DNA from: Ectocarpus siliculosus
Taxonomy: Eukaryota > Sar > Phaeophyceae > Ectocarpales > Ectocarpaceae
NCBI GenBank assembly: GCA_000310025.1
Contig: FN649751.1
Location: forward strand, 3,898,457-3,962,456
DNA length: 64,000 bases
Reading direction: 5' to 3'
Shown in pieces: positions 26,701 to 40,200 of the stretch (positions are counted from its first letter, which is position 1; the number at the start of each line of letters is the position of its first letter). Under the pieces are notes generated by a model. The model was not told the DNA's origin and ran no database searches. It saw only the letters and a list, made by a program, of their open reading frames with translations. The position numbers and the translations under genes were made by a program.

Positions 26701-27970
26701 GTCGCCGACACCAAGTTAACCCTTCCACGTGCACCAACAGACTAAACCGTAGACACATCTCCAGCGTGCAACTGCAAGAGCAATCAACGTTCCACTAGGT
26801 CATGTCCAACGCGCCACATGGGGGCAATGATCACTCCCCGCAGAGTAGCAAGTCCGGTGGATTGTTTCGAAAAGGTCTATGCCTGCGCGAAGGCAGGCGC
26901 CACAGCAGCACAACACCCCAGGGCCGTAAACGACGCGGCGCCACGTCACCTAGTCATCGGCCGCATGCTCTGGTTGTGCCCCCCCTTTGTCATGGGACGG
27001 TTGAGGGACGTGCCGGGACGAGGAGCCTCCGCTGTAGCGTTGTCGTCCATGAGGAGCTCGGCCGCACCCTTGGAAACATGGCACGCAAACGTCGTATTCC
27101 GAGAACAGAGGAGGCGAATAACCATCGATGCCTTGGTGCCCACCAAAACGCATTCTTCTTCTGACGCAGCAATATCCTATAAGGATTCTAACAGTACACT
27201 GACAAAGCGGAACAGCGAGAAAGATGTAAGGACGCGATCAAGAACAAACAAACTTCCCGTAAGTACGGCTGCGGGGGTACTGCAAGGTGTTCCTTACGCG
27301 TTTTCCCGGATCACACTTCTTCTCGGCAGAGGAGAGAAGAGGTTGTGGGGCGGAGTCTTGCTATGGTGGGTGGACACAATTAGTTGGGGAGAAATCAATA
27401 AAAGTATCGAAATTTCTTCGCACCTGCTCTTCCATTTCGGTGTCGTCCAGGTACTGTTCCAGCGTCAGAGCACGGCACTTGAGGTACCAGATGGCCTGAG
27501 AGAGCAACCGCCCACGTCTTACATTAGACGAAGCTGCGCACGAGCCACTACGTATTGCATGTAAGCTTCGAGTGCTGGCTACTGCCCGCTGTTGAAGCCC
27601 TACAACAAGCTGCACGTGGATTCAGACCTTCGTTTATCCATAGAATACGTGTGGAAATTCATATTCTGTGTGGATAACTACCGCGACGTATTGAATACGA
27701 CAGAAGCCAATGGATGCGCTTCCTGATTACGTGGATATTTTACACCCTCTTGTTATGGTTGAGGGTAGTGCCTCAAAGTAGCACAAGCAATGTAAAACAC
27801 TTGGGGGTCCAGTACGGTCAATCCAGTGCTTCACACGGCCCGGGTACCTGATCTCGCGGAGTCTTGGACAAGAGGTCGGAGCAAATGTTGACGCAATCGC
27901 TATACTTGCGTCGACGCATCTTGCTCATAGCGTACCTGGCGGTCGTTGCAATAAGACGTGAAGATAGCAT
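20943..27970 (-). CDS. BBS8: BBSome subunit BBS8 (TTC8)
   Basis: This is a tetratricopeptide-repeat subunit of the BBSome. Sixteen exons: 27970-27848, 27495-27424, 27068-26950, 26527-26393, 26022-25854, 25358-25268, 24983-24901, 24447-24392, 23948-23852, 23506-23440, 23019-22842, 22617-22563, 22285-22205, 21655-21577, 21300-21236 and 21011-20943. The total is 1539 nt (512 residues; animal TTC8 about 515-540). Diagnostic segments in order: RRRKYSDCVNIC, AIWYLKCRALT, the repeated PRPGTS/GRPLTGFQRP linker, VRLGTASM, KDWWWKARLGKCYYKLG, EAERQLKSSL, NVEAIASLAANHFYGD, QPEVALRYYRRLLQMG, WQNLGLCLFYAAQYDMAL, ADVWYNVGHVAIGIGDL, NHAESYCNLAALEVRK, and C-terminal LLKTLHDHFTVL. The TPR helices are therefore complete. 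The start could also be the ATG at 27928, but 27970 gives the better alignment. It is divergent from the large helical-repeat gene. Confidence 0.96.
23686..23790. repeat. (CTGT)n / (GACA)n microsatellite in BBS8 intron
   Basis: There are about twenty-five near-perfect CTGT units on the plus strand, changing to CGGT units and then a (CT)n tract up to about 23819. They lie in the intron between the ninth and tenth BBS8 exons. The tract opens long frames on both strands (poly Cys-Leu-Ser-Val or Asp-Arg-Gln-Thr) that are not genes. Confidence 0.95.
25781..25821. repeat. (CAG)n microsatellite in BBS8 intron
   Basis: An imperfect run of CAG/TAG triplets lies in the intron after the fifth BBS8 exon. 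It is outside the coding frame, so no poly-Gln tract results. Confidence 0.85.
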
Positions 27971-28271
27971 CGGCCCGATGAAGATCGTGATCGTCTTTAT
28001 CTGTGAGTAGTTCACACATTGTATATAACGGTATGCGTGCCCCGTTTCTTTCGAGCCGCCCAGTTTGTGGTGCTCTGTTTTATCCCGGAACATTGCGATG
28101 CTTGATTTGGTTCTCGGCTGCACGCACATACTTATTAGGAGGACAAGACAGAGACCAAAGCAGCAGTCGAGGAGGGGATAATGGCGTGGAAGAGAGCACG
28201 AGCTTCGAGTCACATGACCTTCCCCACCACAATTGAAGCAGAGCTACAAGAGGAAATGTCGAGAAGTTGCT
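27971..28271. promoter_or_regulatory. Bidirectional promoter region BBS8 / helical-repeat gene
   Basis: About 300 bases separate the BBS8 start (minus) from the first likely ATG of the large plus-strand gene. Both promoters probably lie here. No specific transcription factor site (for example an X-box for RFX) could be recognised with confidence by eye. The second boundary depends on the tentative first exon. Confidence 0.4.
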
Positions 28272-31200
28272 ATGAAAATGACCATGAAAACGATGGAGTT
28301 GGACGCAAGGAGGATGGCGGTGAAAGCACTCCAAAACGAACTCGAGTGCAAGGTAGCAGCCTTCGTAGACGTGTGCAGTTTTCTTCTGTTGCTACCGTTT
28401 CTGCCTTTGATCCGGAGAATAGGTTAGTCTCCCCCATGCCGCCTCCTCACGGGGTCCCAGTTGATGGCATTTAGAAGTGTTGTTGGTTTTCGCCCGCACT
28501 GAGACTAACGTATTTTCATTGGTCAGCCGGCTAGCGCGGTCGATGCCATAAATAATAATATAAAATACATACATACCGGTATGTATGTAGTGCGCCCGGC
28601 AACCATGACAATATGGTAGTACAGCTTGGCATGAAAAGCATGGGGCAACTTGCGCTTTTGCTTGTATTTCTGTTGGCGAAGGTGTTCTTCAGAGGTTCAA
28701 AAAGTTAAAAAATATATCTATGAAATGAACCAACCGGTTGGATTCTACAACATATCTGTACCCAATCCCATGAGATTACAGGTGTATTGGCCGGCTTCAA
28801 GAAATTTGAATGTTTGAATATTTCGCTTTGACGACGGTAGACTGTAGACTATGCATGCTTTTAAAGCATTTGCAAGAGTTCGAATGTATGTGCACACTGT
28901 ATAGTGTGAGCTAGAGTGCTAAGAGAGTGGCGGGAAGAGGAGGCGTGTGAGGTAGTTACGACCGTGAGTCCTTGTACAACAGTAGGCTGCCGTACATTCT
29001 CTACAGGACTAGTCTATTGTACGTGAGGTGCTGGGTGTATTTGGCCCACGATTCGAGACTCCGACAGCTCTCTACACCGCAGCTCTAGACCGGCACAGTC
29101 TAGCTTATCGTTTAACCGCTACTGTGAATATATTTTGCTAGATGATTTTATAATCTTCGGTCCATTTTGGACAGCAGCAGTGTTGACAGTTGACAGCGAT
29201 CTTGTCCGTTCGGTGCGATCTTTCGCTGACAAGTCTCCTTCTCGCAGTACTCACCACATTGGGTCCAATCCATTGGGCACACCCACCGCGCCAAGACTCT
29301 GCTCGTGAGGGGCCATCGGCGGTTCCTTTTGTTCTATGCAGGTGACGTCAATGTTTCGAAGAGGAGAGATGCAGCGCAGTGTGAGCCGGCCGGGGACCAG
29401 CGGGACAGCTCGGTAATTGGGCCGCATAGTCTACACCGCAAAACTTCCGAATGGTAACATATCGAAACGTTGCCCCGCGTTTTTCCGCCGCGTCGTCGCA
29501 TCCCTGGAGTGCAACTCTCCTCCGCATGTGTCGTGCTGTACCCTGGTTCCAGTGGGTACGATGAGCCTAGCAACAACTACTGCAACTCCGCAAGGCCGAA
29601 AGCGAAGACGGCATCAACGTCGTAGACCGGCGGCCGATGACAACTCGTCGGACACGCCGGGCGCCATGCTCCCGCGGGTCGCAACCGCACCACCGGCGGA
29701 CCCCGCTCGGTCACCACGATGCGGTGCCGTTGCGACGGGGACACGAGCAAAAACAGCAGGAACAGAAAATCCACGCCCGTCGTCCCCAGAATTTGCTGAT
29801 ACCGCAGACCTGGATGCACAAATATCCACGCTGGCGTCGATCAGGGCCTACGGGTACGGGTCTGTGCCCGGAACCCCTTTACGGCGTGCGAGAGGTCGTC
29901 ACGCTGTACATGGGGCACGGGCGTTGGCGACAGCAAGCGGCACGGCGGTAGAGATCGATAAGACGATAGGTAGCGGTATCATTGGTTGCAGCACTCCAAC
30001 AGGGACTGCGAAGGTGGGCAGAGGAGAACATCAAACCAAGACAAGCGCCAGGGGTGATTCCGCAAGGACGAATCGAGAGCCATGGATGGGTCCGCTGGAT
30101 CGTGGGGTGAGTCCACAGACCTTGTGGGGGGTAGAGGGCCAAACGAAACCTCCATGACAATAAGCATTTCTCATGGACTAGGTTTAGTGAAGAGCACAGT
30201 ACAGCTCTGTCATGTTTTATTCGATCGTTCGGGTGACACTACAAGGTCGAAGTCGTGTACTGCAATATTTTTCCATGCCCCCCGCCGGTGGGACGGGTGT
30301 ATGATTGGGTGTTTTATTGCGTGTTTTCTTCGCGATTGTCGAGCCTTTTGTAACCTACATGTATGCAGATAGGTTACGTTTGCTTTTGTTCTTGTTCTTT
30401 AAGAGTAACAGGATTTCGTAAGCATAGCTTTTTATTTGTGTCCCATATGCATTAAACATATGGCAAACTGTAAGACCACGGAAAAGCCAACAGTAACCAA
30501 ATGCGCTGCCGTCTTAGCATACCGTCCAACATCTTCTCGTATACCATTGATCGGCTTGCCTGAACGAGGACCAACAGAACGGCGCCGGTACCAAAGAGGT
30601 GGACCCATCCACCATTGAGCGCCAGGAGTTAAGGAGAACAAAGGCTCGAAGACTAGCGTCCGTAAAAGGACGTTGCCTTCTTTCACAAGTGGTACGTGAA
30701 GTCCGTTCGGGTCGACAGTAACAACATCATATTGGCCGTTACTCCCTCCGTTCCTTTCGTACGCTCGGCTTTGCCTGGTGTCTGGTACCCACCAATACCT
30801 TCAACTGCAGCAGACGTCCTCTACAACCTTGAGCAGAGCGCATACCACACTCAGCACCTTGATTTCGGAAGCAGGTTGAACGCATTTCCTCTGGATGAGC
30901 TACACCCTTCGTAATCTAAAACAGTGCTCTCTCGCGATTCAGAGTCGCGTCCTGCATCGGCGGGACCTAAACACCACCTCACAGCTACTAGAGTCGGCGC
31001 GAGCTGAGTTTCGCGCCGCTGGTGACGCGAGCGGAGCATCCGAAGTGGACGAAACGCTCATCAAGATAAAAGCCGACTTTGTGATGGAGGCAATGGAGAT
31101 GGCACGCAAGGTTAGTGGAGGTGGCCGTGGGGGAGCTGCGTTGCGAAATGTGCCCTCAAAAGCAAACGGCTCAGCAGTGGGTGCTTCATGCAGCGTTCAG

Positions 31201-34200
31201 CAGAAGGCTGTGTGCAGTGCGTAGTCAACTATCGGCACTCCCCGCTGTCCTGCAAGGACTACCGAGGAATAAGGCCCTCTAGTCAGGGCAACCAAGAAAA
31301 ATGACTGGTGGCGAAGGCGTGATTAAGGGGGTGCAGAAACGGGGTTGTGACGCTGGCTCTTTTTTCCCATACTTCAATCCTATACAAGGAAAGAAAACAA
31401 CCTTCTCGCCATGGTTAGGTGGCGCATTCTATTGTCATCAGTAGAGGACACTATGAAGAGGCGTCGTGCGTGCTGGCACGTTCGGGTTTGCTGCTGGAGC
31501 TGAAATATCGAAGGCCGCAGCAGCCCCTAAAAACGGCCCGAAATCTGCGCCTGAACCAAGCGGCATCCAACATCTGTCACAGCCGTGCTCACCACCACGG
31601 ACCGTAAAACCCTGCGGGTTTACAGCATTAGCTGATGTGCCTCTTCATGATGTCCTCTACTGATGCCGATAGAATGCGCCACGTAACCCTCAATACTGAC
31701 CTTGTTTGAGCGCCTTCCGTTTTGACTATTGACTAGAATTTAGAATGGTGTGAAATTTTATCTTGACTTCAAAGGAGGCGCGTGGAGGTAGACGCGTGAA
31801 TTGTATGTCTTGTGAGCAGCCTCTGCTGCCGCCCTGAGCGAGAATCAACGATTTCTGTTTTTCGTGAGGCCTTCCGACTGGTCTGGTGTGTCTGTTATGC
31901 AATTTCTGGTGCTCTTGCGTTTGTTTTCAAAATTAGTCAACATCAAATTCTTCTTCTGCACCCGCTTAAGGCGTACAGTCCAAAAGAAGGGCGCGGTGAA
32001 AGCACAGGAAACGCATGCTTCCACAAGCCGGGCAATACTAATACTCGCCCCATACACGTTGTATCTGCTTATGATCGCCGTGCACCAGCGAACTACTTGA
32101 CCGAAAGGAATGTCAACCCTTTGTCGCTGAGCTTGCGCACCGTGTTGCTTTTCGCGGTTTGCAGTCCCGAGACTACGATCGCCTGCAAGAGCTGATGTTC
32201 GAGGCAGTTCACTACTTCGCTGTCCTGGCACGCCACGGAAAAATCAACCGACACGACTCTCTAGGCGCAAGGTGTGTACGCACGTCACCTGCGTATGAAT
32301 GTGTGATTTGGATTGGCACGGTTGACCTCCTCGATATTTATCTTTTACATGGGTATTGGGTTTGAATGTCCACACGAAGCATGCAACCGACTTGCAACAA
32401 GCGAAGCTACTTCACGGAGCTTTCAGCACAAGAGCGGACAGGTCGAGACACCCAATCTCCCCACCCTGCCCATTGTCACCCCTACCGAACATGCTGCCAC
32501 CCATCGAAGCGACCGCCGAGACGCAGGCAAGAGAACATACGAGCGCTTGCGACAACCCCGCCGTCTCTGCCGCGAGTATGCCCTGGAAGACGGTCGCAGT
32601 TCCCGGGAGGCGGCGGCGGCACTTGCGAAGAAGCGTAAGTACGCCCAGGCGCGATTGCGGCTGGACGATGCTCGTCGGTGCTTTGACTGGGCGGGAGATG
32701 CGCAGGAAGACCTGCGGAAGCTTACCAGCGTTGAGTCTGAAGTCGAGGTGATGATGACAGCAGTTTATAGCCATCCGATCGTTGTATTAGAGCGATTTTT
32801 CTTCATCGCAGATGTACTTGCTATTTGCCGTAGACATGGGACGGATGACGTTTCCTATGGACCTACAGGAGAGGGAGCATGGTTGTGGTCGTGCTTTGCA
32901 GGTTCTACCGAACCGTGAAACAATCTGACGTAAGTGAAGAGTGAATTTCCCGTAACTGCATTGGCTACGTTTACGCGCATGCACCAATGAGAACCCGTTA
33001 GTTTCTTCCGTAGCATCAAGGTGCAAAATGCCATCGTTATGGAAATGCGGTTGTCTCAGTCGTTAGGACTCCTGTCATACTCGCCGCCGTAGGATCTTGT
33101 GCGTATACGTGTGCCTTTTTTTCGGTACGTCTCTGATTCAAATGTTTTTCATTTCCTGCTTTTTCGTCGTTGGTTTTGCGTGCCCCCCGCCCACTGGAAG
33201 ATGCGGGAAAACGCCACCTGCGGGGATCGCCTGACGGAGAGTGTCGCGAGCAAGCTGCAGTTTCTAACGCCGAAGGACTACTCAGGACTGTTCTCGGAGC
33301 TGTCCCAGGCCGCGACGGCATACGAGGTCGCCAAGGATCAAGACGGGAAAAAGGTATGCGGCGGTTCGGAAGCATGCATTCATCGATGCAACCGTCATGT
33401 GTTCTGCCTTGCAGGTTTCGGCAAGTAACACACGGTGCCCACCGAGGCTCGAGCTAACGTGTATTGCGATGCCCCAGCCATTCCCATTTCCCCTCTTATC
33501 GTGCATCGTGTGTGTTTGCTTCTGTGCCTTCGCTTCCGCCCCTGCGGTTCATGCGAAAATAGGTGGTGTGCATAGTGAGGGCCGCGTTGGAGCTTGTGCT
33601 GTCGGCCGAGCAGCGGTGGATGCAAGCAACCGACGCGCTCAAGCAGCGGAACTACGCGTCCGCGTCGCAGCTCATGAAAGAAACCAAGCGCTTCATCTCC
33701 GACGCGACGAAAGGGTGTGTTTGGGTTCTACAGAGCAAACGAGTCATACGAGTTAAATGCCCAATTTCGATGAGATACGACACTTATTGACGGATTTTTT
33801 ATAGCTATTTTGTTCCCTTTTCCTCGGTGTTGGCTGTTTGTCCTTGAGAGATCGTCCATGACGTAAGTCCCTTTGCCCCATTCGCATGCTGTGGGGATGG
33901 TGTGCCTGCCTTTCTGCGTGGTTGTGTATGCTGCCGGAAAGCCTCCCCTTCGTGAGCCCGTCGCTGGCGCGCGCGGGAAAGGTCCTGTCGCCTCCCGGTG
34001 GTCTGGACCCAGTCGACATCGTGGCGGAGCTGGCGGCCCTAGACGGCCTGAAGGCCCACACCAAATCCATTCGGGCCCTTGAACAGGCGAGACCCATACA
34101 AGTGTGACCGAATGGGGTGTTTTCGAAATTTAGACTGGCTCGGTGTCGTCTCTCGTTCGGCTCAACGCGCTTCTGCGGACACATGAGAGAGGGTTCGCGG

Positions 34201-37200
34201 GATGCCGGTGGTGGCAAGAAAGGACACCGGGGAAGTGTTGTCAAGTGTGAAGCTTAAGCTTTCGTGCAAATAACTGTTGCTGTCTGTGTACACCAACCGT
34301 GTCGTTCTTTACCTACCAGAAATAACTCTTCAGATACACCTGCGATATCGGTAACGGCGAGCCTATCGCACATGAGCAACCATATTATTTGTTTTGGATA
34401 TGGGTGAAGTAGCGAGTATAGGTAACTTCAGCAGGGGAATGACAACACATACACACATACCCCCCCCGTTCCCCGTCCCCGACTCGAAAACCGAACCTGA
34501 CGCAGGGCATGCTAGACAAAGCGCAGCAGCTGAACGTGAGCGCCCGAGAGGTGTTTGAGTTTACCGCACGCTGCTGCAGTACAACCAGCAGGTGTCGGAG
34601 CGGCGATGGCGGCGGCGAGAGCAGTAGTAGCGTCCGTTGCTGCAGCAGCCCTTCCTCAGCGACCGGAGGAGGTACCACCGCTGGTGCTGGTGCTGCCGCT
34701 AGTATTGGCGATGACAAGAAAAATGACTATGACGTCACGGGGTTTTCTCTGTCCGTCGAAGAGCTGAACGAGGGCGAGGCGTTGCTCGTCAAGGTCCGTC
34801 GCTCCACTTCGGCCCCCGCCAGCCCGGATAATTGCAGCGCCAAGCCGAAGCCAAGGATGGCTGTTCACCTGGGCGTTCGCCATCGAGTTGAGGTAGGACG
34901 TCGTCGTACGTGGTTTTGTATGTTCTTGATGGGGGCTACGTGCCCCGGAGAGGTGCTGCTGTCGCTTGCTCAAGATCATCGAATTGCTCCTGTACGTTTA
35001 TGGTGGGAATTGTTTTGATGGGGATCGTCGCATATACTCACAAAATATGTAGCGATGTGTTTGTTCATACGCAGCAATTTATTTATTCATACCAACGGGA
35101 GCACAAAGGTTACCTCATTCAGCGCCTGTTGGTTGCACATCTCGCACCTTTCTTCATCAGTATGCCCCAAACATGCACGGCATACTACTCACATCGCTCC
35201 GCTTCAGCTCTCTCACCGTGATGCATATCCTAATGATTCGTTGAACGTCTCCTCTGCTAATGTTTCTCGACCTCCCGAAACCCAAAGGACCTCCTGGACG
35301 ACGTGTCCGAGACAGAAGACATCATCACCCGCAACAAGGCTCTCGAGCGCGGCGACAAGCTCATGGCCGCCTTTTGGGCCTCCTTCGGAGTAAGCTCGGC
35401 ACAATCCGCTACAGCCGCTGCAGCCGCAACGGCAATGGTGTCTCCGAGCACGGAGACAGGCCAGCGCGACGTTCGTTCTACCACCGTGGACACAAGAGGC
35501 GCCACCATGGCGGGCGTCGTCACCGTTCGCATGACTGCTACTACAGCAAGTCACGCCACAAGTGCCAACAAGAACACCACCGGTGTAGCTAGCAAAGGCG
35601 AAATGGGCAGAGGTGCAAAGGGGACGGAAGGGGGCGAACAACAGCTGCCGGGACCCGGCGGAGCGCTGAGCCCGGAGACTGCTTCGAGGTGCCTTGGGCT
35701 CCTAGCGGAGGCAAAAGAGGCGTACGACGGGCAAGGCTTCGCGCAGCAGGCGGACGGGGCGGCCAGGTAACAAGACGTTAACGAAGGTTTCATGCCATAC
35801 ATCGATGGACGGGCGGGCGGGAGGGCGGGCGGACCTACGGACGGGAGTGCTTACCCATGTGCCCCGCAGCCATACGTGACCATTTCTGTTGACAGCACAA
35901 GTTGTATGCATAGTTGATTTGTTTGTGATTGTGACGTTGGTTGGGAAAAGGTACCGGTCTGGCGAACCTATTGACTAATAAAAACATATCTACCGCGATC
36001 TCGACCCCTCCCCTCCCGGCAACAAGGTTGAGAGCAGGGCTAGTCGCCGATCGCTGTCTTGCCAAAGCTTCCAGCCTTGCTCCACCAGCGGCCGCCACCT
36101 CTACCGCTTTCGCCACCACCGCCATGGCCACAGCCGCAGCCACTGCACAACGCAGCGAAACAGGAACAAATCCTGCCATTGGGGTCGACGGCGAGCAAAG
36201 GCTGGCTCCGGTGATGGGGGATGGCGGCGTTGGGGTGGGTGGTGGCGGCGGTAGGGAGAGAGACTTTGAGGCAGCCAGAGCGGCGGTAAAGGAAGCCGAG
36301 GAAAACTACGAAACAGCTGGTAACGAGATGGGTGCACTGGTGGCGAGGAGGATGGAGATGTCGCTCAGGGGCGACGAGGCAATGGTTTCGATAGACACGC
36401 TTCTCGAGAAAAGGTGAAACTACTTTTGTTGGTAGATGGGTGCTATTGATCTGTTGATTTGCAGGTTTATAGTGGAGGAAATTTGCTGGTTCGCCTATAG
36501 CACAAGCAGCAACAGCAACAACCATAACAACAAGTACAGTTTCAGAGTGTCGTCTTACTAAAGGTGCTTCAGCGTAGAATTTAGGCTAAGTTTTTGGTAG
36601 CCCATGCATGATGCGACGTGTCCTGGCGAAACACCTGGTAGATTGAAAAAAGTAAGGGTACGCTGCCGAAACGGCATGAGCCGGAAAGGGGTACACGTTC
36701 ATGTGTGATGGATCGACCGTGGCCAGCAACTCTCGTACCTATGTTTCTTCGGAAATTGTCTTTTTTCACGCGGCACAAAAGACGTTTGTCATCTTTACTT
36801 GGTTTCTTTTCCGATGCCCCTTTCAAAACACAAACCGCACGTTTAGGGCTTTCGTTGCCGTTGTGGAATGCCTCGATCAAGCGAGGCGTCTCTACACGGC
36901 CGCAGGGCCGCAAGGGTTAGAGGGGCTGGCCCGCACCCGAGACCCCCTGGGCCTGGTGAAGCAGGTGGCCATGCGCGACGGACAACGACTTAAGCACGAA
37001 GCCATCAGAATGCTCAGGCAAGGGACACCGCGAATAAACGTGATTGCCAAGACCCTTTCTTAGTGTCACTAGGGACACGTTATCTTCTTGACATAGTCTG
37101 GTTGTAGTCGTGTACCACATGGTGTAGGGTCCACCCGCCAGCAAGCGGCAATTCAGGATTTCTAGAGGCTCGAGGGCCGAGGCTTACCACGCAAGCGTTC

Positions 37201-40200
37201 AGGGAGTTTCCGTACAATCCAACAGGTTCATCATATGCTTGTTCGATTCGAATGCCACAGGCCTAGGAAAGGCCACCGAAGGCCAACAAAGGAGGAGATC
37301 CTCAATCCATGCCCAAAGCAAACGGGCTGCTCGCCGTAGACACAGCGACGCCGCCGCAGGAATTTCTGCTTCCAGGAGGGCCGATACTAATATAGGCAAT
37401 TGTTGGGTTTGTCACCATCGCCTATGTAGCAACGACGCATGGATTAACGCCTTGGCACTTCAATTTTACTGTCGGACGCGAAGCAATGAGCGCTGTTCGT
37501 TTGCAGGCTCGTGCCGCACGTGTCTTCCCTCGATGCCCTTCCGGTCAAAGCAACGCATCGTTGCGTGGTATGGTACCTCGGTGTGTGGTGGATCATCATA
37601 TTCGGCGTACTATGCGTCCTACATGTCTGTTCTGTCAGAGGCGGAGACGTGGAGGCGTCGAGAACACTGTGCGAGCAAGCTCAAAGCTGTTTTTCCTTCG
37701 TCGACCGAGAGGCCTTGGCTGATGCAACCGCCGACGTCTACGCTGCGGTGCGGGTGGTGCTTGCTGTGTTGCGTGGATACCGTGTGTGAACATGATTGGA
37801 GGAGGAGTTTTTTTTTGCCGTCGCCGTCGTCGTCGTTGGCGTTGCTTTTCCTGATATTCTTGGCGATGCTCTACCTAGAAGAGACCAGATTGTGCACGCC
37901 GTGTCCGTGGGCATCAAGCTGTGAGGATGTCCTGCTATCCAGCGCAGCGATAGAAACACGTCGCCTACACTAGGTTGGGGAAAGAACAACGATGTTGGAG
38001 CCTGTGAGAAGCGCGGGTAAAACAATTCTAAAACCCAGACCCAAGCGATGTCGGAGCCTGTGAGAAGCGTGAGTAAGACAGTTTCTAAACCCCAGACCCA
38101 AAAGTGTGTCAACTACCAAACGTCTCTGGAGGACAGGGATCGGCAAGGTACGAAATAATCGTGTTCCGTTCATATCCTCTGGTATCGACAGGTGTCTATC
38201 AAGATTCGATTGTTGCGGCAATTCGAACTAAGGAAGATAAATTACTCTAAGAATCTAGGCTTGTTCAAAACCTGGCTCATGCAGATTCACATGGTGACAA
38301 GGCTCGCCTCCGGCGATGCCGCCGTGGCGGCGGCCGAAGCGGCCTTCGCGGAAGGGGCGAGCGACAACGCGGCGCAATTTCTGCGGGAAGCGAAATCCTT
38401 CTACCACCGTGCACAGGTTAGAACCAGGATGCCAAGGGAAGGAGCGAGGGAAGGCTTCGTGCTCCCTACATCCTGTAGGTAGTTGGTTGTTGGCGCTTGA
38501 ACACGGAGCGAGGAAAATTAGCCCATGTTTGTTGATGTTGTCGATTGTACATGTGTTGTCTGCATTAAGAGCAGGCGTGGAAGAGGAACCAAACGTGCCA
38601 CCTTTTCCCGAGGATGTGAAATCCCGTGCTTCTACCGTCATGGGCACGCATGAGATCGTCGAGGGGCACAGAAAAGCTGTAAGCTATGCTCGAACATGGG
38701 TAGGAGAACGAGGGCATCGGATAGGTGTGGAGGCAGAGGGGCGGTGGCGATACAAGAGGAAATTCGTTTCAGTTTCTCAACTTCTCATTTGACCTCTTGT
38801 CATTCAGTATTGGCAAACGCTACAACGAGAGCGATTGGGGCCCTCCAGCGGTGGACGACTCTTTGGATTGTTTTCGCCACCCGAGAGGGCACTTGGAAGG
38901 AGGTGGTTCTAGACTTGACGTGGGGGAACATTAATGCGGCTTGGAAGTAATCGGCGATTGGCTTTGCTCGGTGCCTTCATGATGGAGTGGGTGACTGACC
39001 GCCACAGTTCTATGCCCGGTCACACTCACCCTTGGTTTGGATCCTCTTCTTCTGCTGTGCCGCTCTTGCTATCTCTGCGCTTGGTGTGCTGCGACTTTCG
39101 GAAAAAACAACCAACAACGAAACAGTTGTCATATGAGGACTTGGTGGACCAGGTCACGACCCTCCTAGAAGAACGCCCTGGCGATCTCGAGGCGGCTCGG
39201 AACGCGATGGAGCTACAAGACAACATCAATGCGATCTATGACAGGTGATCAATAGGGGTGGCAAATTTACAGACCAAAAGGCACTAACATCAGGGGGGAA
39301 GGCAGAGGGTGGGCCAGAAGCAAAGAAAAGAAGGAGTACGTGCAGGCATGAACTCCGACCTTCCACGCATAATGCACCGCTCAATACATCGCCTGTGGCA
39401 TGTGCGTTGCTTCTACGCCGCTCGTTGTTCCTGCACCACCTCAGTTCAAATGCATACGCACTACTACTGTAGCCTGACCTCATCATACATACAATCTCTC
39501 GCCAAATCATCAACCGCTTCCGCTACTAAAATCTACCGGCACTTCCACCACTACCACCAGCCGACGGGATGGCCAGAGAGCTGTCTACGTGGAGTTGCGC
39601 CTGGATTGTCTTGCCGCAGATACCTCCCTGGAAAACCTTGCCCAGGTAAAAAGGCCTTGACACCCCCAATAAAGCCGTGGGCATTCTCCCAACTGTTGTT
39701 CTTCCTTTGCTGTGAACGAATACTGAATATTGCACTTATCATCTAACTGGCGGTATTTCAAGTGAACGTGAGGGATGTGGTATTTCGTCAGATGTCAGAT
39801 TTAGCCCGGCCGCATCTGTGGGGGAACCCGCCACACAAACGAATGAACTCACTCACCCTCGCCTAGGCAGCAACTCTAGCGCTTTGGAGTCCTCGCTGAT
39901 GACACCAGTTTATTCGCGCGTGGGTGACAGACAGCTGTCGGCTCTCACGACTGTAGTACAAGGGCGAACATTAGCATTCGTTGCGGTGAGCGTTGGCAGC
40001 TTGCATCTACAAAGGACTCAAACGAACACAACAGCACCCTACAAACATGAACACCTCTCCGCACTACGACCACCCATAACCGTCCGCCCGTCCGTCCGTC
40101 CGCTCCGCCCGCCCGACCGCTCACCCACACGCTCAAACGCACACACGCGAAGGTGGTGGACCACGAGCAGTTCGAAGACGCCCGCACGCTGCTCTCCGCC

